Shown here: piece after piece, positions 44,699 through 54,919 of the stretch
Position numbering within the stretch: position 1 is the first letter of the stretch
How the letters are laid out: each line of letters starts with the position of its first letter
Assembly: GCF_003478445.1 (NCBI RefSeq)
Contig: NZ_QUET01000023.1
Span: 8,448-72,447, forward strand
Length of the DNA stretch: 64,000 nt
Source of the DNA: Roseburia sp. AM59-24XD
GTDB lineage: Bacteria; Bacillota; Clostridia; Lachnospirales; Lachnospiraceae
Direction: 5' to 3'
Made by a program: the position numbers and the translations under genes
Notes under the pieces: model-generated
Databases searched by the model: none
Told to the model about the DNA's origin: nothing
The model's input: the letters and a program-made list of their open reading frames with translations, nothing else

Positions 44699-47117
44699 TT
44701 ATTTCGCAACGATATTAACAATTCTGCCCGGAACATAGATTTCCTTAATGATATTCTTGCCCTCAAGCTTGTCTGCGATCGTCTCTTTTGCCTTTGCAAG
44801 CACATCTTCCTTGGCATCATCCTTGCCAATGCTCAATGTTGCACGGGTCTTTCCATTGATCTGGACAGCAATCTCAACCGTAGACTCTACTGTCTTTGCC
44901 TCATCATACTCCGGCCATGCAGTCTGATATACATGACCCTCTCCGCCGATCATTTCCCACAGCTCCTCTGTGATATGAGGTGCAACCGGATTTAACAGAG
45001 TAAGAAGTGTCTTATACTCGCCCTTTGTCACTGCATTCTTCTTGTAGAAGTCATTGATCAGTGACATCATTGCTGCGATTGCTGTGTTGTATTTCAGATT
45101 CTCGAAATCAAGACTTACCTTCTTGATTGCCTGATGCATCTTTGTCTCCATGTCAGAAGAGTATCCTTCCTCATCTGTCATGATCGTCTGCAGCTTCCAT
45201 ACACGCTCCAGAAAACGGCGGCAGCCTTTACTCCGTCCTCTGACCAGGATGCACTCAGATCAAAGGCTCCGATAAACATCTCATAGGTACGCAGTGTATC
45301 TGCACCGTATGCCTGAACGATATCATCCGGATTTACTACGTTTCCACGGGACTTACTCATCTTCTCACCGTTCTCTCCGAGGATCATTCCATGGGAGGTA
45401 CGACGCTGATATGGCTCCTTGTTGGTACGATTCCCTGATCGTACAGGAACTTATGCCAGAAACGGGAGTACAGAAGATGGAGTGTTGTATGCTCCATACC
45501 ACCGTTATACCAGTCTACCGGCAGCCAGTATTTCAGTGCTTCCTTGCTTGCCAGTGCCTCCGTATTGTGTGGATCGGTGTAGCGCAGGAAATACCATGAG
45601 GAACCGGCCCACTGCGGCATGGTATCTGTCTCTCTCTTTGCCGGACCGCCACAACACGGACATGTTGTGTTGACCCATTCTGTCATAGCTGCGAGTGGAG
45701 ACTCCCCATTATCGGTCGGCATGTAGCTGTCCACCTCAGGAAGCAGCAATGGAAGCTCGCTCTCATCGAGCGGCACATAACCACACTTCTCGCAATGTAC
45801 AATTGGAATTGGTTCACCCCAGTATCTCTGTCTGGAGAATACCCAGTCACGCAGCTTATAGTTTACTTTACGGTTACCGATTCCCTTTTCCTCCAGGAAA
45901 TCCTTCATTTTCTCTTTGGCTTCTGTTACTTCCAGACCATCGAGGAAGTCAGAGTTGATCATCTTACCGGTTGCCACATCCGTAAATGCAGCCTCGTTGA
46001 TATCAACAGGACCCTCCTTGCCTTCTACAACCTGAATCATCGGAAGATCAAACTTCTTTGCGAACTCCCAGTCACGGGTATCATGAGCAGGTACTGCCAT
46101 GATCGCACCGGTACCATAGGACATCAGAACATAATCGGAGATCCATACCGGAATCTCCTTGCCGTTTACCGGATTGACTGCACTCAGACCACCAAGGATC
46201 ACACCTGTCTTATCCTTTGCAAGCTCAGTACGCTCAAAATCAGACTTTCTTGCTGCCATCTCACGGTACTTCTGGATCTCATCCCAGTTTGTGATCTCAT
46301 CCTTATACTTATCGATCAGCGGATGCTCCGGAGAGATAACCATATAGGTTGCTCCAAACAGCGTGTCTGGACGCGTTGTATAGACACGAAGCTTCTCGTC
46401 CTTATCCTTCAGGCGAAAATCAACCTCAGCTCCCTCAGAACGTCCGATCCAGTTCTTCTGGGAAACCTTAACCTTCTCAATATAATCTACATCGTCCAGA
46501 TCCTTGATCAGCTTATCTGCATATTCTGTAATCTTTAACATCCACTCGCTCTTTACCTTGCGGACAACCGGTGCACCACAACGCTCACAGACACCGTTGA
46601 CAACCTCCTCGTTGGCAAGACCAACCTTACATGAGGTACACCAGTTGATCGGCATCTCCTTCTTATATGCAAGACCTGCATTAAACAGCTTTAAGAAGAT
46701 CCACTGTGTCCACTTATAATAATCCGGATCCGTCGTATTGATCTCACGATCCCAGTCAAAGGAATATCCGAGTGACTGAAGCTGTCCCTTAAAACGTGCT
46801 ACGTTATTCTTTGTAACAATCTTCGGGTGGATATGGTTCTTGATCGCGTAGTTCTCTGTCGGCAGACCAAACGCATCCCAGCCCATCGGGAATAATACAT
46901 TGTAGCCCTGCATTCTTCTCTTACGGGAAACGATATCAAGAGCGGTGTAAGGTCTTGGATGACCTACATGAAGTCCCTGACCGGATGGATATGGGAACTC
47001 AACCAAAGCATAAAATTTCGGTTTTGAGTAATCCTCAGAAACCTTAAATGCTTTCTCCTCCTCCCAGATTTTCTGCCATTTCTTTTCCACCGTATGGTGA
47101 TTGTACATTTCTGCCAT
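44699..47117 (-). CDS. leuS: Leucyl-tRNA synthetase (two frameshifts)
   Basis: Class I aminoacyl-tRNA synthetase. Start 47117 ([18 protein letters not shown]) after TTGGAGG. The HIGH signature is [12 protein letters not shown] and KMSKS is [12 protein letters not shown]; the CP1 editing domain and the zinc-binding cysteine pairs ([19 protein letters not shown]) are visible. Two single-base losses split the reading frame. Near 45422, IVPT should continue [15 protein letters not shown] (AAA shortened). Near 45224, EDGVK should continue [16 protein letters not shown] (GGG shortened). The restored protein has about 806 residues, normal. It follows the PAP2 gene after 49 bases in one operon with aspS. 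Confidence 0.95.
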
Positions 47118-47166
47118 GATAATCCTCCAATTCTACATTTATTACAATCTTAATGTGTACTGTATC

Positions 47167-47658
47167 TCAGATCAGATAAAAGCCGATCCATCCAAACAAA
47201 ACTGCTATGACTGCTCCTGCTGCCACATCCTTCGGAAAATGCACTCCCGTGATCACCCGAAAAACTGCCAGTGCCACGCCACAAGATCCTGTGGCAATGC
47301 CAAGCGGCAGATTGATCCAGAATACGGCTGCTGCAATGATCATGTTTGAAAAAACATGACGGCTCGGAAAGGAATTTGCCTTTGTATCCTTATTCAAAAG
47401 CGGCGTAAGGTCATAAATTTCGTACGGACGTTTTGCACCAACCACCTTTCGAAACAGTGTGACAATCACAAAGCCAACCGCCGGCACCAGGATAAACCGG
47501 ATCAACCGCCCGTCCCGTCCAACCAACAGAAACGCCGCCATCACACAGTATATGGCTGCCGTCACCGCTGTCAGTGCACGAACCATCAGCCGTACCGATC
47601 CAATTCCTATATTCCTCTCTGTCCAATCCATACATTTCTGATAACTATTCTTCGTCAT
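47167..47658 (-). CDS. PAP2-superfamily membrane phosphatase
   Basis: A 163-residue integral membrane protein with about four to five helices. The three catalytic motifs of lipid phosphatases are seen: KVVGAKRPYE (KxxxxxxRP), SFPSRH (PSGH-like with catalytic His), and RVITGVHFPKDV (SRxxxxxHxxxD-like). Relatives dephosphorylate undecaprenyl pyrophosphate or phosphatidyl phosphates. The start overlaps the end of aspS by 14 bases, so translation is coupled. Confidence 0.88.
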   Translation of the reverse strand: MTKNSYQKCMDWTERNIGIGSVRLMVRALTAVTAAIYCVMAAFLLVGRDGRLIRFILVPAVGFVIVTLFRKVVGAKRPYEIYDLTPLLNKDTKANSFPSRHVFSNMIIAAAVFWINLPLGIATGSCGVALAVFRVITGVHFPKDVAAGAVIAVLFGWIGFYLI

Positions 47659-49441
47659 TCGATTCCTTTATTCCAATAGAAAGCTCTTCTAACTGCTTCT
47701 CATCGACTCTGGATGGAGCCTCTGTCATGAGGCAGGATGCATCCTTTACCTTCGGGAAGGCGATCACGTCACGGATGCTGTCCTGCTTTGCCATCAGCAT
47801 AACAAGACGATCCAGACCATATGCCAGTCCTGCATGTGGCGGTACACCATACTTGAATGCATTCATCAGGAAACCAAACTGCTCATACGCAGACTCCTTG
47901 GTAAATCCAAGTGCCTCAAACATTCTCTCCTGAATGTCATCCTGATGGATACGGATGGAACCTCCACCGATCTCGGTACCATTTAACACGATATCGTAAG
48001 CTCTCGCACGAACCTTACCTGGCTCTGTCTCGAGAAGATCCAGATCCTCCTCCATCGGCATTGTAAACGGATGATGCATTGCCACATAGCGCTGTTCCTC
48101 CTCCGAATACTCAAACTGAGGGAACTCTGTTACCCAGAGGAATCGGTACTCGTTCTTGTCCAGCAGATCAAGCTGCTTTGCAAGCTCCAGACGCAGGTTA
48201 CCGAGTACATCATAAACGACTTTATTCTTATCGGCTGCAAATAAGAGCAGATCTCCCGGCTGTCCGTCCATCTTCTGAACAAGTGCGGATAACTCGTCCT
48301 CTGTCATAAACTTGGCGAAGGAAGATTTATATGTGCCATCCTCATTCACACAAAGATATGCCAGACCCTTTGCACCGAAATCCTTTGCAAACTTCACAAG
48401 AGCATCGATCTTCTTGCGAGGCATGGATCCCTGTCCCTTTGCATTGATACCACGAACGGAGCCACCGTTTTCCAAAGCTCCGGTAAATACACCAAAGCCA
48501 CAGCCTGCCACAACCTCAGACACATCGGTAAGCTCCATGCCAAAACGAAGATCCGGCTTGTCGCTTCCGAAGCGGTCCATTGCCTCCTGCCAGGTCATTC
48601 TCTGGATCGGCAGCTCAATGTCAATATCAAGGATCTCCTTGAACAGCTTCTGAAGAAGACGCTCATTGACATCCATAACATCATCCTCATCGACAAAGGA
48701 AAGCTCCATATCGATCTGTGTAAACTCCGGCTGTCTGTCTGCACGAAGATCCTCATCACGGAAGCATCTTGCAAGCTGGAAATAACGGTCATATCCGGAG
48801 CACATTAAAAGCTGCTTAAACAGCTGTGGTGACTGCGGAAGTGCATAGAAGCAGCCCGGATGCACACGGCTCGGCACCAGATAATCTCTGGCTCCCTCCG
48901 GCGTACTCTTATTGAGCATCGGTGTCTCGATCTCAAGGAATCCCTCATCCGCAAGAAACTGTCTTGTCAATGTCGCGATCTTACTTCTCATGATCAGATT
49001 TCTCTGAAGATCCGGACGACGAAGATCCAGATAACGGTACTTTAAACGAAGATCCTCCTTGGTCTTAATGTCCTCCTCGATCGGAAACGGTGGTGTCTGT
49101 GCCTCAGAAAGGACACGAAGCTTAGTTGCCACAACCTCAATCGCACCGGTTGGAAGGTTCTTGTTGATGCCACCCTCCCGTGCCACAACAGTACCAACGA
49201 CAGCGATCACAAACTCGCTTCGAAGCTTATATGCCTTATCAAACAGCTCCTGTCCCAGCTTTTCCTCCTGAAAATTAATCTGAAGAAGTCCGCTGCGGTC
49301 GCGGAGATCCACAAAGATCAGTCCACCTGTGTTACGGGCTTTCTGTACCCATCCCATCACGGTAACCTCCTGTCCGATGTTTTCTTCACTCAATTCGGCA
49401 CAGCGACAGGTACGCTTTAAGCCTCTCATTGATTCTGCCAT
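47645..49441 (-). CDS. aspS: Aspartyl-tRNA synthetase
   Basis: Class IIb synthetase of 598 residues. It has the N-terminal OB anticodon-binding domain (EVTVMGWVQKARNTGGLIFV), motif 1 around FLEIETPMLNKSTPEGARD, motif 2 FQLARCFRDEDLRADRQPE, the bacterial GAD insertion (about 300-420), and motif 3 GLAYGLDRLVMLM. The length matches the bacterial type with the GAD domain. Whether it also charges tRNA-Asn cannot be told from sequence alone. Start 49441 after GGAGGG. It heads an operon with PAP2 and leuS and has its own promoter. Confidence 0.96.
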   Translation of the reverse strand: MAESMRGLKRTCRCAELSEENIGQEVTVMGWVQKARNTGGLIFVDLRDRSGLLQINFQEEKLGQELFDKAYKLRSEFVIAVVGTVVAREGGINKNLPTGAIEVVATKLRVLSEAQTPPFPIEEDIKTKEDLRLKYRYLDLRRPDLQRNLIMRSKIATLTRQFLADEGFLEIETPMLNKSTPEGARDYLVPSRVHPGCFYALPQSPQLFKQLLMCSGYDRYFQLARCFRDEDLRADRQPEFTQIDMELSFVDEDDVMDVNERLLQKLFKEILDIDIELPIQRMTWQEAMDRFGSDKPDLRFGMELTDVSEVVAGCGFGVFTGALENGGSVRGINAKGQGSMPRKKIDALVKFAKDFGAKGLAYLCVNEDGTYKSSFAKFMTEDELSALVQKMDGQPGDLLLFAADKNKVVYDVLGNLRLELAKQLDLLDKNEYRFLWVTEFPQFEYSEEEQRYVAMHHPFTMPMEEDLDLLETEPGKVRARAYDIVLNGTEIGGGSIRIHQDDIQERMFEALGFTKESAYEQFGFLMNAFKYGVPPHAGLAYGLDRLVMLMAKQDSIRDVIAFPKVKDASCLMTEAPSRVDEKQLEELSIGIKESNDEE

Positions 49442-49490
49442 GATAACCCTCCATTTATTAATTATTGTAAATTATAAACATTGTCCAACA

Positions 49491-49545
49491 GTCTGTTACA
49501 GACCATACCGTATAAGATAATACACCGAATCCCCAAAACATGCAA
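49491..49545 (-). promoter_or_regulatory. aspS promoter and leader palindrome
   Basis: Minus strand: TTGCAT (49540-49545), 17-base spacer, TATTAT (49517-49522). In the leader GTCTG-TTA-CAGAC (49491-49503) is an inverted repeat very like the one before cellobiose phosphorylase. No T-box was found here. Confidence 0.65.
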
Positions 49546-49595
49546 GCCAACGTTATTATTCCTGCATAATTTATCCGGCTAGATTCACATTTCTG

Positions 49596-50264
49596 TTATA
49601 ATGCCTCCGCTTCCTTCACAAACAAAGGCAGATGTTCCTTCTGTAATGGTGATATCACTGTACACAGAGAGCGAAGCTTCTCCCCTGCCTCATTGTGGAT
49701 CACCCGCTGAAATGCCAGAAAGCAGCGCATATCATAATCCTCGACCTCATCGATCATGATCTCCATCGCCGCAAAACGTTCAAAAGCCCTCCGGTAACTT
49801 CTGTCGGTTGTCAGTGCACAGTACACATCGCAGATACGCAGAATGCGTGCCATCCACGGGATCTTATCACCCCGAAGGTTTTCCGGATAGCCGGTGCCAT
49901 CCACATTCTCATGATGATAATAAACTGCCTGTGTGATCCCTGCCGGATATCCCTCTGCCATCAGCATATCGCAGCTGTGCGTCGGATGCATCCGCACGAT
50001 CTTCATCCTCTCGATCGTCAGTGTCTCCTCACTGCCTGCCTCGTTCATATGCTTCATCACCCAAAGCTTGCCAATATCATGTAACAGGCCTGCCACAGCG
50101 ATCTGACGGCAAAACGTCTCATCCTCGCCAAGTTCCTTCGCTACCTCCTGTGCAAGATTACTGACCTTCACACCATGGCTCATCTCGACATAGATATACT
50201 CTCTCATTTTACTGCTCAGGGAAGCACTCTCCATGACGAGCTGCTCCAGATAATCCTCTTCCAT
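49596..50264 (-). CDS. HD-GYP domain protein, putative c-di-GMP phosphodiesterase
   Basis: A 222-residue cytoplasmic protein. The HD domain has HGVKVSNLAQEVA, LLHDIGKLWV, HPTHSCDML, and HHENVDGTGYPENLRGDKIP, which contains the GYP motif, then CDVYCALTTDRSYR. These are the metal and cyclic-dinucleotide residues of HD-GYP phosphodiesterases. There is no sensor domain, so activity may be set by expression or partners. The ATG comes three bases after the hemZ stop, so it is coupled to hemZ. Confidence 0.9.
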   Translation of the reverse strand: MEEDYLEQLVMESASLSSKMREYIYVEMSHGVKVSNLAQEVAKELGEDETFCRQIAVAGLLHDIGKLWVMKHMNEAGSEETLTIERMKIVRMHPTHSCDMLMAEGYPAGITQAVYYHHENVDGTGYPENLRGDKIPWMARILRICDVYCALTTDRSYRRAFERFAAMEIMIDEVEDYDMRCFLAFQRVIHNEAGEKLRSLCTVISPLQKEHLPLFVKEAEAL

Positions 50265-50267
50265 GTT

Positions 50268-51839
50268 CTAATCCCCCATACCATGTTCTTGTTTCCGCTT
50301 CAGCATCTCATCAATGCGGGAAATATAATCCGTCACACTCTTGACATTCTCCACACGGCTGACAATATGCCGTTTCCTGTCATAGCATTTCGTGCTCGCC
50401 CCGGCACCGAGTGCTGCAATACTCTGCATTTCTTCCATGATCAGAATATTGTACAGACATTCTTTCCCCTCGCGGGCAAAGCCGATATTCTCCTGTCCGG
50501 AGCTTCCGGCATAGCCTGCTGTATTCTTTTGCCGGTACATATAGTACGGCTGATATCCATTCTTCCTCGCAAAAGCAAGCCCCATCTGCATCATCTGTTC
50601 CATGCGGCGGGCACGCTCCTCCTCCGGGACAGCTCCCTCATCCAACAGTCTGCGCAGCCTTGATGCACGCTTGACCACCAGTGAATGGATCGTCACGCTG
50701 TCCGGATCAAGCGCCTTCATCTGTGCCAGAGTATCCGCAAAATCCTCCGGTGTCTCTCCCGGAAGCCCGATGATCAGATCCATGTTAATATTGTCGAAGC
50801 CACATTCTCTCGCCAGCGCAAACACCTGCTTTGTCTGTGCGACCGTATGCTGTCTGCCAATGCTTTGCAGCGTTTTATCCTGCATTGTCTGCGGATTCAC
50901 CGAGATCCTCTCTACGCCAAAGCGTCTAAGTGCCATCAGCTTTTCCCTTGTAATGCTGTCCGGTCTTCCGGCCTCCACCGTTATCTCGTACGCATCCTGC
51001 ACCGGAAAGTTCTCATACAGACAGATAAGCAACTCCTCGAGCTGTTCTGCCGATAATGTCGTCGGTGTGCCTCCCCCGATATACACAGAGGTCAGTTTCT
51101 TTCCTTTCTGCAGCTCTCCGCAGAAACGAATCTCCCTCTTCAGCGCCTCAAGATAATCCGGGATCAGACTGCCAAACTGCTCCATCGGATATGACGGAAA
51201 CGAACAGTACAGACAAGTCGACGGACAAAACGGAATCCCCACATAAAGACTGTAGCCCTTATCATACTCTGCCTTCTGTAAAAGAGCTGCCTCCCTTGCG
51301 GCAATGTCCAGACAAAGCTCTGCTTTCTCAGGGCTGCAGCAATACTCCTCTTTCATACTACGTCTAACGGTATCAAGAGGTTCGTTCTGAAGAAGACGGT
51401 TCATCGGAATCTTTGTCGGTCTGACTCCTGTCATCGTTCCCCATACCGGAATACTTCTGAGCATTCCCTCCTGAAGTGTTTCTTCTTCCATTTCACAAAG
51501 TATCGTAAAAAGCAATTTCTTTAATTTATTTTTGTAATCCGTCCGATACGGATGGGTGGTCTTATCCACGTGCTTATGAAAGTCCTGCTCACCGCTGACT
51601 GTTACAGACCGTTCGCAGTATTTTCCACCGTTTAGAAGCCACACCGTGATCTTATCCTGTCCAAAAAAAGCGCCGACAAACAGTGCTGCATCTGCATCGG
51701 TCTGTGCCAGTGCTTTTAAACTGTTTTCATCCTGCTTCTCAAGGATCACCACCCGGTTATGCTCCGCCGGGAAAAATCCAGTCACAAGCGCCTGTATTTC
51801 ATAGTCGAAGTCCCGCTCCGACAAAACAATATCTATCAT
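50268..51839 (-). CDS. hemZ: HemZ-type radical SAM coproporphyrinogen dehydrogenase-like protein
   Basis: A 523-residue radical SAM protein. An N-terminal region of about 160 residues leads to the SAM core with the iron-sulfur motif CPSTCLYCSF (CxxxCxxC), YIGGGTPTTLSAEQLEEL, ISVNPQTMQDKTLQSIGR, and DLIIGLPGETPEDF. It matches the HemZ subgroup common in Clostridia, whose role in haem biosynthesis is uncertain in organisms without a full pathway. Part of the rel operon. Confidence 0.88.
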   Translation of the reverse strand: MIDIVLSERDFDYEIQALVTGFFPAEHNRVVILEKQDENSLKALAQTDADAALFVGAFFGQDKITVWLLNGGKYCERSVTVSGEQDFHKHVDKTTHPYRTDYKNKLKKLLFTILCEMEEETLQEGMLRSIPVWGTMTGVRPTKIPMNRLLQNEPLDTVRRSMKEEYCCSPEKAELCLDIAAREAALLQKAEYDKGYSLYVGIPFCPSTCLYCSFPSYPMEQFGSLIPDYLEALKREIRFCGELQKGKKLTSVYIGGGTPTTLSAEQLEELLICLYENFPVQDAYEITVEAGRPDSITREKLMALRRFGVERISVNPQTMQDKTLQSIGRQHTVAQTKQVFALARECGFDNINMDLIIGLPGETPEDFADTLAQMKALDPDSVTIHSLVVKRASRLRRLLDEGAVPEEERARRMEQMMQMGLAFARKNGYQPYYMYRQKNTAGYAGSSGQENIGFAREGKECLYNILIMEEMQSIAALGAGASTKCYDRKRHIVSRVENVKSVTDYISRIDEMLKRKQEHGMGD

Positions 51840-51896
51840 ATTATTCTATTATTCCTCGATTTCTCATCATTTCTGACCGGACAGCCATACCCTCGT

Positions 51897-52529
51897 CTAA
51901 CCCGCATACGGATTAAACATCTTCTCATCCCGGATCGTCGTCATCGCACCATGTCCCGGAAATACGCGGACCGCCTCCGGAAGCACCAGAAGACGTTCAC
52001 GGACCGACTGCATCAGTGCCCGGTTACTACCGGTCGGAAAGTCCGTTCTTCCAACGGACTCCTGAAACAGCGTATCCCCGGAGAACAACATGCATGCATT
52101 CGGAAAATAGAAGCACATTCCGCCACTTGTGTGTCCCGGTGTCAGGATACAGCGCATCGTCTCACCTAAAAGCTCAAGCTCCTGTCCGTCATCCAGCCAG
52201 ACATCTGCCTTCAGACTGACGTTATCTCCCATCATCACCGATACATTCTTCTGCGGATCTGCTAACAGCTCTTCCTCTTTTCCGGAGGCATAGATCTTTG
52301 TCTGAAATCTGCGGCGCACCTCATCTGCTGCCGTAATATGATCAAAATGTCCATGTGTCAGAAGGATCCCTACTACCTTTAACTGCTTTTTAAGAACATG
52401 TCTCTCGATCGTATCCGCCTCATAGCCCGGATCAATGATCAGACACTCCTTCGTATCCTCACGATATAAAAAGTAGCAGTTAGTCTGGATCGGTCCCACC
52501 ATTCTGGAATCACATTTTAATAAGCTCAT
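51897..52529 (-). CDS. Metallo-beta-lactamase-fold hydrolase (glyoxalase II-like)
   Basis: A cytoplasmic hydrolase of about 210 residues. The metal motif THGHFDH is present with LTPGHTSGGMCFYF, SGDTLFQESVGRTDFP and PGHGAMT, the standard set of the glyoxalase II-like subgroup. Substrate unknown; thioesters are typical. I chose ATG 52529 (MSLLKCDSRMVGPI) after GAGGAAAGAG rather than 52541. It lies between rel and hemZ, an arrangement I recall from other Clostridia. Confidence 0.88.
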   Translation of the reverse strand: MSLLKCDSRMVGPIQTNCYFLYREDTKECLIIDPGYEADTIERHVLKKQLKVVGILLTHGHFDHITAADEVRRRFQTKIYASGKEEELLADPQKNVSVMMGDNVSLKADVWLDDGQELELLGETMRCILTPGHTSGGMCFYFPNACMLFSGDTLFQESVGRTDFPTGSNRALMQSVRERLLVLPEAVRVFPGHGAMTTIRDEKMFNPYAG

Positions 52530-52549
52530 CTCTTTCCTCATTTCTTTCT

Positions 52550-54856
52550 TTATGAACGGCTTCTCTGAATATCTGTTACACTCGGCACATTGCGCAGCTT
52601 CTTGATCAGCTCATTTAACGCTTCCACACCGCGGATCGCAAAGCTGACATTGATCGTCGCAATGCCCTGCTTACTTGTTCTTGTATTCATTGCCTTCACA
52701 TCAATCTTATTCTCTGTCAAAATCTTCGTGATATCCATCAGGATACCCATACGGTCATATGCGTAGATCACGATCTCTGCATCGTAATCCTCATCGGCAG
52801 AGCCCTGGGAATCCACACTCCACTCAGCTTCAATAATACGCTGGCGATCTGCCTCGGACAGATTCATCATATTAACACAGTCTGTACGATGAATGGAAAC
52901 ACCTCGTCCTCTCGTCACAAAGCCTATGATCTCATCTCCCGGCACCGGACTGCAGCACTTTGAAAAACGAACCGATACATCAGACAGGCCGGCAACCACA
53001 ATACCACTTTTTGATTTGACCGCTGCTGCCGGACGGGATACCCCGGCATTCTCAGTACTCTTTGCCACCGCATCCAGAATCTCCTGATCGGTTGTATGCT
53101 TTGGATTCTTCTTGTCATATGCATTCTGAAGGCGATTAACAATCTGTCCCTCCTTCAGTCCACCGTGACCCAGCGCAGCCAGCACAGAATCCCAGTCTCT
53201 GAAACCGTATTTCTTCATACAGTAATCGGTATATTCCGTTTTCAAAAGATCGGACAATAAAACGCCCTGCGCCTTACAGTAATTAGCAAGAAGCTCCTTG
53301 CCCCGTACAATATTTTCCTCTTTAAACTGCGAACGGAACCACTGATTGATCTTGTTCTTCGCCTGCGGACTCTTCACAAGAGCCAGCCAGTCACGGCTCG
53401 GTCCCTTCGAATTCTGCGAGGTCATGATCTCGACACGATCACCATTCTGAATCTTATAATCAATCGGTACAAGGTTTCCGTTGACTCTCGCACCAACCAT
53501 TCTGTTGCCGACAGCACTGTGCACCGCATAGGCAAAATCGATCGTTGTAGAGCCTGCCGGCAGGTTCTTGACATCGCCATCCTTCGTAAAGCAGTATACA
53601 TGATCGGAAAACAGATCAAGATCACTTTTTAAGAGACTTAAAAACTCTTTATTATCGGACATGTCTCTCTGCCATTCCAGAATACGGCGCAGCCATGCAA
53701 GCTTCTCCTCCTCATTGTCGCGGTCTCTGCTTCCATACTGATTCTCTTTGTATTTCCAATGCGCAGCGATACCATATTCAGCGGTACGGTGCATCTCATA
53801 GGTACGGATCTGAATCTCAAACGGCTGTCCCATTGAACCGATCAGTGTCGTATGAAGCGACTGATAATTGTTCGGCTTCGGCATCGAAATATAATCCTTA
53901 AAATGACCCGGGATCGGCTTGTAGATCTCATGGATCACACCGAGTGCCGTATAGCAGTCACGTTCTGTCTCAACGATAATACGCACGGCAAACAGGTCAT
54001 AGATCTGATCCAGCCTCTTGTTCTGTGTGACCATCTTCTTATAGACACTGAAATAATGTTTGGCACGTCCATCGATCGTTGCCTTGATACCCGCCTCCTC
54101 AATATGATGGCTGACCTCGTTAACGATCTTGCGGATCAGGATATCGCGCTGTTCCTTGCCATTGGCAATGCTTGATACAAGCTGGTTATACATCTCCGGC
54201 TCAAGATACTTAAACGCCAGGTCGTCTAACTCTACCTTTACTTTGGAAATTCCGAGACGGTCTGCGATCGGTGCATAAATATCAAGAGTCTCTCTGGACT
54301 TTTCCTTTTGTTTCTTCGGCGTCTGGTACTGCATCGTACGCATATTATGAAGACGGTCTGCCAGCTTGATCAGGATAACGCGGATATCCTTTGCCATGGC
54401 AAGAAACATCTTACGCAGATTCTCCGCCTGTACCTCGACCTTGTCCGCCACATAATCGAGCTGTGTCAGCTTTGTAACACCGTCCACCAGAAGTGCTACC
54501 TCATCTCCAAACTCAGCCGCCAGCTCCTCGCTGGTCATGACGGTATCCTCCACCACATCATGAAGCATACCTGCCACGATCGTTTCCTTATCTAACTCCA
54601 ACTCTGCCAGGATAATGCAGACACACACCGGATGAATGATATACGGCTCTCCTGACTTACGAAGCTGCCCGTCATGTGCTTTATAGGCGATCCGGTACGC
54701 CTTCTCGATCATGGAAATATCATCGGAGGGATGATACTTTCTGATCATCTTAATCAGCTTTTCATACAATACCTGTGGCTCTGTAAAATCCTCCGGTATT
54801 GTGCTTGTGGCAAGTTCTCCATTATCAATTTTAATTTCAGGTCCGTTTTTATCCAT
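52550..54856 (-). CDS. rel: Bifunctional (p)ppGpp synthetase/hydrolase
   Basis: Stringent-response enzyme of 768 residues. The N-terminal HD hydrolase has YIIHPVCVC, MLHDVVEDT and LADRLHNMRTM. The synthetase domain has KHYFSVYKKM, YDLFAVRIIV, GHFKDYISMPKPNNYQSLHT; the HFKD loop is the version found in bifunctional enzymes. A TGS domain (HVYCFTKDGDVKNLPAGSTT), helical and zinc-finger segment (RFSKCCSPVPGDEIIGFVTR), and a C-terminal ACT domain (IVIYAYDRMGILMDITKILT) follow. Full length. It leads the operon with the metallo-hydrolase, hemZ and HD-GYP genes. Confidence 0.96.
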   Translation of the reverse strand: MDKNGPEIKIDNGELATSTIPEDFTEPQVLYEKLIKMIRKYHPSDDISMIEKAYRIAYKAHDGQLRKSGEPYIIHPVCVCIILAELELDKETIVAGMLHDVVEDTVMTSEELAAEFGDEVALLVDGVTKLTQLDYVADKVEVQAENLRKMFLAMAKDIRVILIKLADRLHNMRTMQYQTPKKQKEKSRETLDIYAPIADRLGISKVKVELDDLAFKYLEPEMYNQLVSSIANGKEQRDILIRKIVNEVSHHIEEAGIKATIDGRAKHYFSVYKKMVTQNKRLDQIYDLFAVRIIVETERDCYTALGVIHEIYKPIPGHFKDYISMPKPNNYQSLHTTLIGSMGQPFEIQIRTYEMHRTAEYGIAAHWKYKENQYGSRDRDNEEEKLAWLRRILEWQRDMSDNKEFLSLLKSDLDLFSDHVYCFTKDGDVKNLPAGSTTIDFAYAVHSAVGNRMVGARVNGNLVPIDYKIQNGDRVEIMTSQNSKGPSRDWLALVKSPQAKNKINQWFRSQFKEENIVRGKELLANYCKAQGVLLSDLLKTEYTDYCMKKYGFRDWDSVLAALGHGGLKEGQIVNRLQNAYDKKNPKHTTDQEILDAVAKSTENAGVSRPAAAVKSKSGIVVAGLSDVSVRFSKCCSPVPGDEIIGFVTRGRGVSIHRTDCVNMMNLSEADRQRIIEAEWSVDSQGSADEDYDAEIVIYAYDRMGILMDITKILTENKIDVKAMNTRTSKQGIATINVSFAIRGVEALNELIKKLRNVPSVTDIQRSRS

Positions 54857-54919
54857 ATTAGGTCACTCCATTCTGCATCTGAATCTATCGGTTTTCCTCG
54901 TATCCTTTATCATGATTTA

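Noticed and set aside
45795..46538. Plus-strand open frame of 247 codons inside leuS
   Set aside because: Antisense to conserved leuS sequence; no support of its own.
47118..47166. T-box leader before leuS
   Set aside because: The gap to the PAP2 gene is only 49 bases, with no T-box core or terminator.
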